A stretch of DNA of 14,656 nt, taken from positions 1-14,656 of the forward strand of contig DBVQ01000052.1 in NCBI GenBank assembly GCA_002308155.1. The letters run 5' to 3'. The notes below the pieces were generated by a model that did not search any database, was not told the origin of the DNA, and saw only the letters and a list, made by a program, of their open reading frames with translations. This document shows, piece by piece, positions 6,607 through 12,081 of this stretch. How positions within the stretch are numbered: position 1 is the first letter of the stretch; every line of letters begins with the position of its first letter. The stretch is from Christensenella sp. UBA1260. GTDB taxonomy: Bacteria; Bacillota; Clostridia; Christensenellales; CAG-917. Made by a program: the position numbers and the translations under genes.

Positions 6607-7722
6607 ATGTGGGATTGGGATGTAATTCTTGACGCGCTGGTTGACAGTTTGAAGATTTTGGCGGTGCTCGTCGTCTTCAATATCATCATTGCGCTCATAG
6701 AACCAAAAGTTTCAAAAAACGTCAAAATGAGAGGCAAACTTGCCCCTCTTATCGGCGTGAGCTTGTCCCTTTTGCCACAGTGCGGATTTTCGGTTGTCGC
6801 AACCGACCTCTACAAAAAACGCCACATAACGGTGGGCGCGCTCATAGGCGTATATCTTGCGTGCAGCGACGAGGCTCTGCCGATCTTCCTCAGCAATCCG
6901 GAAAGCGCGCTCGACGTCCTCCCTCTCATCGCATTAAAGTTTGCGCTCGGTCTTATCTTCGGCTACGCCATAGACCTCGTGTATTCAAAGAGCAGAAAGA
7001 AGGTTGAGCATCATCTCTCGCACTGCGACGATTCCTATCAAATCCGTCTCACACACTGCGAGGGCGCAGAACTTGTCAAAAACGAGCAAGTGGTTGAGCA
7101 GGTTGAAGGCGTCAAAATCATAACGGAAGCGCCGGAAATCCACGACCACGAGCATTTTGACCCGTCTCATCCATATTGCACTCACCAAAGCCACGACGTA
7201 TGCCATTGCGAGGATTGCGAATCCAGCGATTGTCCTCACGTTCACAAAGAAAGCGAGGAAAAAATGGAAGTTGAAAAGGTTGCTCCTCTCACCACCCTGC
7301 AAAAATGGCAGAAGTTCTGCTTTAAGCCCGTCCTTCACTCGCTTGAAATCTTTGCCTACGTGCTTGTTGTCAACATATTATTCGGCATAATCATCTTCTA
7401 TGTGGGCGAAGACAAGTTTGTGGACTTCCTCTCCACCAACAAATATATCGCACCTCTGTTTGCCGTGCTTGTGGGTGCAATCCCAAATTGCGTGTCGTCC
7501 GTTGTGCTCAGCGAGCTCTATATCATGGGCGGACTCGGTTTTGGAGCGACTTTGGGCGGACTCTGTATGAACGCAGGGCTTGGCTTCCTTGTCCTCTTTA
7601 AAGACAAGAACAAGGCTCACATAAAGGGCAACCTGCTTGTTCTTCTCACAATGTTTGTGATAAGCGTTGCGGTGTCATATATCTTCTCGTTGGCGTTCAA
7701 TTTTGATGTTCTAAAGTTTTAG
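6607..7722 (+). CDS. Putative 10-TM-type heavy-metal exporter (ArsP_2-like) with His/Cys-rich loop
   Basis: A 371-residue membrane protein made of two related halves joined by a hydrophilic loop. The duplicated core is clear in PQCGFSVVATDLY (57-69) and PNCVSSVVLSELY (293-305), each with a Pro-x-Cys then Ser-Val-Val and Leu-Tyr; the Cys residues (59, 295) may line the transport path. The loop (about 131-235) contains a metal-ligand cluster with many His and Cys between 179 and 213 (for example DHEHFDPSHPYCTH and VCHCEDCESSDCPH). This layout matches the family annotated as putative 10TM heavy-metal or arsenic/manganese efflux proteins. Export of a divalent metal is the best guess; the metal is unknown. 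It is transcribed from its own promoter, converges on dnaA, and has only a weak terminator and element B after it. Confidence 0.82.
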   Translation: MWDWDVILDALVDSLKILAVLVVFNIIIALIEPKVSKNVKMRGKLAPLIGVSLSLLPQCGFSVVATDLYKKRHITVGALIGVYLACSDEALPIFLSNPESALDVLPLIALKFALGLIFGYAIDLVYSKSRKKVEHHLSHCDDSYQIRLTHCEGAELVKNEQVVEQVEGVKIITEAPEIHDHEHFDPSHPYCTHQSHDVCHCEDCESSDCPHVHKESEEKMEVEKVAPLTTLQKWQKFCFKPVLHSLEIFAYVLVVNILFGIIIFYVGEDKFVDFLSTNKYIAPLFAVLVGAIPNCVSSVVLSELYIMGGLGFGATLGGLCMNAGLGFLVLFKDKNKAHIKGNLLVLLTMFVISVAVSYIFSLAFNFDVLKF

Positions 7723-7786
7723 TTTTAACAAGATATAAATCTAATCCAAATATTTTAAAGCCACTCAGTTTTGATGAGATGCAAGA

Positions 7787-7925
7787 AAACAAAATAAATC
7801 ACCCCGCCTAATGTACTAAAGCGTACATGACCGCGAGTCGTAAACAACTTGCTTGCAAGGATTGCGAACGACGATGCGGACGAAGTGCTAAGCACGAGAC
7901 GGGGTGTATTTGTTGTAGTTGACGC
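7787..7925 (+). repeat. Palindromic three-arm element B, downstream of dnaA
   Basis: The outer stem CACCCCG (7800-7806) pairs with CGGGGTG (7900-7906), and A/T-rich flanks extend the pairing. Inside are three arms: ATGTAC/GTACAT (7811-7828); CCGC plus GTCGT paired with ACGAC plus GCGG around a CTTG/CAAG hairpin (7831-7879); and GTGC-TAA-GCAC (7885-7895). The left 22 bases (7787-7808) and right 26 bases (7900-7925) are repeated exactly, as reverse complement, in element C after dnaN. There is no reading frame of note. It sits between the convergent exporter and dnaA genes and begins 25 bases after the dnaA stop as read on the dnaA strand. It may be a non-coding mobile element or a structured 3' end. 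The remaining part of 7723-7950 shows nothing else except the hairpin at 7931. Confidence 0.88.
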
Positions 7926-7930
7926 CACAG

Positions 7931-7952
7931 GTCGCAAAAATGTGCGGCTTTT
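7931..7952 (+). terminator. Weak terminator between the exporter gene and dnaA
   Basis: GTCGCA (7931-7936) pairs with TGCGGC (7943-7948, one GT pair) around AAAATG and is followed by TTTTATCTCTTT. It is oriented to stop transcription coming from the exporter gene and touches the dnaA stop codon. Confidence 0.5.
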
Positions 7953-9318
7953 ATCTCTTTAATAACATGTTGCGCAAATCATAAACAATAATTTTGATGC
8001 GCGGATTCTTTTTGATATCTTCGCTGATTTTGTCGCGTGCGTGGATGATTGTTGTGTGATCTCTGCCTCCAAACATCTCCCCTATCTGCACGAGCGGGAT
8101 TGAAAGAAGCTCAGTGATGAGATAGATTGCAATCATACGCGGCTCAACGACGTTTTTGGTCTTCTTTTTGGAGAAGAGGTCTGCAGATGAAAGTTTGAAG
8201 TATTTGCAGACGGTGTCAATGATGTCGCTGGCATCAATTGTCTCCTTCTTCTCGTCAATAAAGTCGGCAAGTGCATCGTGTGCAAGTTCTTTTGTATCAA
8301 TCCTTGTGTTGGAAAGCGAGCTGAAGAAGATTATTTTATTGAGAAGCCCTTCCATCTCGCGAATATTTGACGTAGAGTTTTCCGCAATAAACTCCGCAAC
8401 TTCATCAGACAGTGCAAAGTTGGATTGAAGCGCCTTGTTTTTGAGGATTGCAACTCTCGTCTCCATATCCGGCGGTTGGATGTCCACAGTGAGTCCCCAA
8501 CTGAAACGAGTGCTGAGCCTATCCGCCAACTTCTCCATCTCTTTTGGAGCGCGATCAGATGTGAGAATAATCTGTTTTTGTGATTGATACAGGTCGTTGA
8601 AGATGTTGAAGAACGCACTTTGCGTTGCATCTTTGCCATTGATTGCCTGAATATCATCAATCATCAACACGTCGCACGCACGATATTTCTCGCGGAAGTT
8701 GTTGTTTTGCTCATTTGACCCACTGCGAATGACTTGTATGATCTCTGTGACGAGATCGTCCGCTGTCACATAGAGCACGTTTGCACTCTTGTTCTTTTTG
8801 TACAAATGATTGCCTATTGCGTGCAAAAGGTGCGTTTTGCCAAGTCCAACGCCTGAATATATAAAAAGTGGATTGAACTTTGTCCCCGGCTCGTCTGCCA
8901 CGGTCTTGCATGCGGCGAGAGCATAGGAATTGGATTTGCCTTCAATGAAGTTTTCAAAGGTGTATTTTGGCAAAAACGGATTTTTCTTTTTTGCAACCGG
9001 CGCAGGAACAGAAACGACAAAACCTTGATTTTCAATGAAATCGGTTTGGTTTTTGAGATATTCTTCCTTTTTGTCCGGCGTGATGATGATGACATCTGAA
9101 ATTGCAGGGTTGATGGCTGACGCCACTTCCCTGATGGTATCAAGATATTTTGCGTCAATAGTCTTTTTTGCGGTAGCAGAAATTGTCGACAGCACAATCG
9201 CACCATCGACAAAGCAAATAGGCTCGAGTTTTTCTATCCAAACTTCATAGCTTATCGCCTGAATTGAGATAGACAATTCGTCCTTGCAATTTGACCAAAA
9301 CTCCTCTATATTTACCAT
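7951..9318 (-). CDS. dnaA: Chromosomal replication initiator DnaA
   Basis: A 455-residue DnaA, normal length. Domain I starts with the typical MVNIEEFWSNCKDEL and YEVWI. The AAA+ domain follows: FENFIEGKSN, Walker A GVGLGKT (156-162), Walker B VLMIDD (217-222), sensor I ILTSD (251-255), arginine-finger region RLSTRFSWGL (267-276) and sensor II NIREMEG (318-324). Domain IV ends with the DnaA box-binding signature IGEMFGGRDHTTIIHARDKI (412-431). It binds DnaA boxes and opens the origin in an ATP-dependent manner. The start at 9318 is chosen by alignment with family N-termini. The reading frame extends 22 codons further, but those residues are a hydrophobic run unlike DnaA. There is no Shine-Dalgarno, and a -10 box lies 7 bases upstream, so the mRNA is probably leaderless. 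It is divergent from recF rather than upstream of dnaN. Confidence 0.97.
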   Translation of the reverse strand: MVNIEEFWSNCKDELSISIQAISYEVWIEKLEPICFVDGAIVLSTISATAKKTIDAKYLDTIREVASAINPAISDVIIITPDKKEEYLKNQTDFIENQGFVVSVPAPVAKKKNPFLPKYTFENFIEGKSNSYALAACKTVADEPGTKFNPLFIYSGVGLGKTHLLHAIGNHLYKKNKSANVLYVTADDLVTEIIQVIRSGSNEQNNNFREKYRACDVLMIDDIQAINGKDATQSAFFNIFNDLYQSQKQIILTSDRAPKEMEKLADRLSTRFSWGLTVDIQPPDMETRVAILKNKALQSNFALSDEVAEFIAENSTSNIREMEGLLNKIIFFSSLSNTRIDTKELAHDALADFIDEKKETIDASDIIDTVCKYFKLSSADLFSKKKTKNVVEPRMIAIYLITELLSIPLVQIGEMFGGRDHTTIIHARDKISEDIKKNPRIKIIVYDLRNMLLKR

Positions 9319-9325
9319 ACCGACA

Positions 9326-9353
9326 ATTATAGCAAATCGCAAAAATAATTCAA
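9326..9353 (-). promoter_or_regulatory. dnaA promoter, extended -10, leaderless arrangement
   Basis: On the minus strand, TTGAAT (9353-9348), a 16-base spacer and TATAAT (9331-9326) directly preceded by TGC make a strong extended -10 promoter. Only seven bases (TGTCGGT) separate the -10 from the dnaA ATG, so initiation would fall at or next to the A of the ATG. No purine-rich ribosome site exists in between. Confidence 0.7.
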
Positions 9354-9388
9354 GCAAAAAATCAAAAAATAAAAGTAAATACAATATG

Positions 9389-9417
9389 TTGAAATATTTT
9401 GCTCAATAAGTTATACT
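9389..9417 (+). promoter_or_regulatory. recF promoter, leaderless arrangement
   Basis: TTGAAA (9389-9394), a 17-base spacer and TATACT (9412-9417) precede the recF ATG by only six bases (TCTAGT). There is no Shine-Dalgarno. It lies back to back with the dnaA promoter within about 100 bases. Confidence 0.65.
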
Positions 9418-9423
9418 TCTAGT

Positions 9424-10515
9424 ATGAAAATCTTGTCTTTGGAACTGAAAAACTTCCGCAACTACACTCATACATCTGTAAATTTTACAGATGGACTCAA
9501 TGTTTTGTATGGAGAAAATGCGAGCGGAAAAACAAATATGCTTGAAAGTATATATTTTTCTTCTGTCTTTTCAAGCCCTCGCACAACCAAAGACAAAGAG
9601 ATGATTTTTATCGGCGAAAACACGGCAAATATCAAGCTTGTTTTGGAGAAAAAGTATCGCAAACACACAATAAATATTCAAATTGATTCCCAAGGAAAAA
9701 AGAAAGTTTTGGTTGATGGTGTTCCCGTCAATCGCGCAGCTGAACTTCTTGGTGTTTTGGGTGTTGTTTTCTTCTCTCCTGATGAGATGAAACTTGTCAA
9801 AGAATCTCCTCAAGAGCGCCGTAGATTTTTAGACATTGGGCTTTCTCAACAACAAAAAAATTATTTTGTCGCGCTTTCAAGATACAATCACACATTAAAG
9901 CAAAAAAACAATCTTCTAAAAGAATACAAACAATCTCAAAACGTTGACGACATGCTTGATGTTTGGGACAGTGTTCTTGCAAAAGAAGGCACAATTATTA
10001 TTTCAAAAAGAATGGAATATATTGCCACTTTAAACGATTCCGCAAGAAAGTTTCATTATATTTTGTCAGGTCAAAAAGAGACTTTGTCTCTTTCTTATGA
10101 AAGTGGCTGCAAAACAGATTGCGAAACAAGTGAACTTGAACAAAATCTTCTTTCTGCTCTCCGCTCTTCAAGAGAAAAGGACAAAGAACTTGGTTTTTCT
10201 TCAGTTGGCCCACATCGTGATGATATAAAAATTGAAATAAACCAAAAAGACGCAAGAAAGTTTGCCTCTCAAGGTCAACAAAGAACGACTGCTCTTGCAA
10301 TGAAAATCGGTCAAGTTGTGATATATAAAAACGAGATTGGCGAAGCCCCTGTTTTACTCCTTGACGATGTTCTGAGTGAACTTGACGAAACAAGACAACA
10401 CATACTTTTGGATCTTGTAAACGGCTTTCAAACAATACTCACCTGCACTGAATACAAACTCAGCAATCCTGCAACTTTATTTGAAGTGAGCAACGGAACA
10501 ATAAAAACACTATAG
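9424..10515 (+). CDS. recF: DNA replication/repair protein RecF
   Basis: A 363-residue RecF of ordinary length. The N-terminus MKILSLELKNFRNY is typical. Walker A is GENASGKT (30-37), followed by the RecF-typical ESPQERRRFLDIGLSQ (127-142) and FSSVGPHRDDI (258-268). The ABC signature is ASQGQQRT (281-288) and Walker B is VLLLDDVLSELD (310-321). RecF binds single/double-strand DNA junctions and helps load RecA at gaps. It is the first gene to the right of the divergent promoter region and precedes dnaN, the reverse of the common dnaN-recF order. A terminator that overlaps its stop codon suggests it is transcribed alone. Confidence 0.97.
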   Translation: MKILSLELKNFRNYTHTSVNFTDGLNVLYGENASGKTNMLESIYFSSVFSSPRTTKDKEMIFIGENTANIKLVLEKKYRKHTINIQIDSQGKKKVLVDGVPVNRAAELLGVLGVVFFSPDEMKLVKESPQERRRFLDIGLSQQQKNYFVALSRYNHTLKQKNNLLKEYKQSQNVDDMLDVWDSVLAKEGTIIISKRMEYIATLNDSARKFHYILSGQKETLSLSYESGCKTDCETSELEQNLLSALRSSREKDKELGFSSVGPHRDDIKIEINQKDARKFASQGQQRTTALAMKIGQVVIYKNEIGEAPVLLLDDVLSELDETRQHILLDLVNGFQTILTCTEYKLSNPATLFEVSNGTIKTL

Positions 10516-10527
10516 TTAGTGTTTTTT
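10503..10527 (+). terminator. recF terminator overlapping the stop codon
   Basis: AAAAACACTA (10503-10512) pairs with TAGTGTTTTT (10517-10526), loop TAGT, with one more T and an AT-rich tail. The left arm encodes the last RecF residues, and the TAG stop (10513-10515) sits in the loop. Confidence 0.88.
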
Positions 10528-10788
10528 ATTTATATTTTTGTTTTAAAAAGACAAAAATAATTGTTTGTGAACAACTTTTATGGTTTGTATACAACAATTC
10601 TTGTTTTTGTTGACAAATAAGCACAATTTTTCAACATTTGTTTTGAAACAAAATAACAATATATTGCGTTCAAAATAAAGAATAAATCATATTTATTGTG
10701 GTAAGAGTTTGTTTTTCCACTTGTCAACAGGCTATATTTATGTTATCATTATTAAAGATAAATACAAAATAATAAAAGAAGGTAAATT
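10516..10788. other. AT-rich, dyad-dense recF-dnaN spacer, candidate oriC
   Basis: This gene-free stretch is very A/T-rich and contains a series of short dyads: TTGTGAACAA (10565-10574), TTGTATACAA (10585-10594), TTGTTGACAA (10607-10616), TTTGTTT-TG-AAACAAA (10637-10652), CAATATATTG (10657-10666), AATAAAT-CAT-ATTTATT (10681-10697) and TTGTCAACAG (10721-10730). The first, read on the minus strand, gives TTGTTCACA, one base from the DnaA box TTATNCACA. The others are TTGTNNACA-like and further from consensus. Position beside dnaA/recF/dnaN and composition fit an origin with an unwinding element. The lack of a canonical DnaA box cluster keeps this tentative. The right end holds the dnaN promoter and AGAAGG ribosome site (10777-10782). 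Confidence 0.45.
10721..10749 (+). promoter_or_regulatory. dnaN promoter
   Basis: TTGTCA (10721-10726) and TATCAT (10744-10749) are 17 bases apart, with TGT immediately before the -10. The -35 coincides with the last TTGTNNACA-type dyad. A 39-base leader carries AGAAGG before the ATG at 10789, unlike dnaA and recF. Confidence 0.65.
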
Positions 10789-11889
10789 ATGAAACTTATT
10801 TGCCAAGGAAATGAACTCAGCGATGCATTGTCAAAGGTTGTGAAAGCACTTCCGGTCAAGCGTACAAATCCTATTCTTGATGGTATTCGTCTTACGGCGA
10901 GCGGCGATACGCTTACGCTTTTTGCAACAGACCTTGAACTTGCAATCGAAAAGAAAATAAATGCAAACGTTTTGCTTGAGGGCGAGGCAGTCGTCCCCGG
11001 CAAGCTTTTTGCCGACTACGCAAAGAAAATTGAAGAGGAAGAGATTGAAATTGATGGCACTGACGAAGCCAAGCTCACTTTGAGATATTTGGACAGCGCT
11101 GTAAACATCAAATGCTTGAACAAGGATGAATATCCTGTTTTCAAAGAGGTTTCAACCGAGCACTCCTTTGTTGCACTGAGAAAAGACTTCAAAGAAGTCA
11201 TTTCAAAAGTTATATTCAACGTGGCGGCGGATGATGCAAGACCTTCCCTTCGCGGCGTGTGTCTCAACATCAAGCCGGACGAGCTTGAAGCAGTCGCATC
11301 AGATGGTTATCGTCTCGCGCTTGCAAAAGCAACAATTCAAAACAACGGTATAGTTGAAAAAATTGTTGTGCCAGCAAAGAGCATGAACGAGCTCAATCGT
11401 CTTGTTGACGACGGCGAAGAAAGTGTTGCGGTCTATATTGAAAAGAACTATATAATGGTTGATCTCTTCCACACAAAGATTGTAACACGTCTTATCAGCG
11501 AAGATTATATCAATTATGAAAAGATCATTCCAGGCGTGTTTACAACAGAAGTGACAGTTGACAAGAATATCTTTGAAAAAGCAATTGACCGTGTCGCTCT
11601 CATGAATAGAATGGAAAAGAAGTCCTACGTCAAGATGGAAATCAAAGAGGACAACATCACTTTGAATGCTCATTCCGAAGACGGTGACGTCAATGAAAAA
11701 GTGACAATCGGGCTCAAAGGTAAAGACCTTGTGATCGGCTTTAATTCCAAATATATTATTGATGCAATGCACGCAATTGACGAGCCGTTTGTCACCCTCA
11801 ACTTCACAACCTCCACTGCCCCGGGCATTATCAAAGGTTCAACGGAGAATTGGCTGTATCTTATTCTCCCGCTTAGAGTCATCGGTTAA
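10789..11889 (+). CDS. dnaN: DNA polymerase III beta subunit (sliding clamp)
   Basis: A 366-residue protein with the three-domain clamp layout. MKLICQGNELSDALSKVVKAL begins domain 1, with ATDLELAI (46-53). ASDGYRLA (170-177) is the well-conserved domain 2 motif, and the protein ends in LYLILPLRVIG, the conserved clamp C-terminus. It forms the ring that tethers polymerase III and many other replication and repair proteins to DNA. It has its own promoter and ribosome site and is cut off from recF by the recF terminator. Element C and a bidirectional terminator follow it. The lipoprotein gene on the other strand converges on it. Confidence 0.97.
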   Translation: MKLICQGNELSDALSKVVKALPVKRTNPILDGIRLTASGDTLTLFATDLELAIEKKINANVLLEGEAVVPGKLFADYAKKIEEEEIEIDGTDEAKLTLRYLDSAVNIKCLNKDEYPVFKEVSTEHSFVALRKDFKEVISKVIFNVAADDARPSLRGVCLNIKPDELEAVASDGYRLALAKATIQNNGIVEKIVVPAKSMNELNRLVDDGEESVAVYIEKNYIMVDLFHTKIVTRLISEDYINYEKIIPGVFTTEVTVDKNIFEKAIDRVALMNRMEKKSYVKMEIKEDNITLNAHSEDGDVNEKVTIGLKGKDLVIGFNSKYIIDAMHAIDEPFVTLNFTTSTAPGIIKGSTENWLYLILPLRVIG

Positions 11890-11913
11890 AACTGTGCTAT
11901 TTGGCGAAATACT

Positions 11914-11983
11914 GCGTCAACTACAACAAATACACCCCGACATGTACGAACTTGTACATTTGGCGGGGTGATTTATTTTGTTT
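11914..11983 (-). repeat. Palindromic element C, downstream of dnaN, inverted short copy of element B
   Basis: Read on the minus strand it has the same left 22 bases (11983-11962) and right 26 bases (11939-11914) as element B. CACCCCG/CGGGGTG forms the outer stem and ATGTAC/GTACAT (11942-11959) the first arm, with a different six-base loop. The second and third arms of B, about 70 bases, are absent. It starts 24 bases after the dnaN stop. Some similarity continues outside both ends (ATTT..GCGA on the gene side; GATG..CAAG on the far side). Apart from this and the terminator that follows, nothing else is seen in 11890-12081. Confidence 0.88.
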
Positions 11984-12033
11984 CCTTGTCTTTCATCCAA
12001 ATAATCCCAGTTTTTATAAATTTATTATTAAAA

Positions 12034-12057
12034 AAAACACCGCTTATGCGGTGTTTT
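12034..12057. terminator. Bidirectional terminator between dnaN and the lipoprotein gene
   Basis: AAAACACCGC (12034-12043) pairs perfectly with GCGGTGTTTT (12048-12057) around TTAT. The A-run on one side and T-run on the other suit both convergent genes. Confidence 0.93.
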
Positions 12058-12081
12058 AATTTTGCTTTTAATCAAAATTTA

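Noticed and set aside
9319..9384. A 22-codon N-terminal extension of dnaA
   Set aside because: The added residues are a hydrophobic run unlike any DnaA N-terminus, and they overlap the dnaA promoter.
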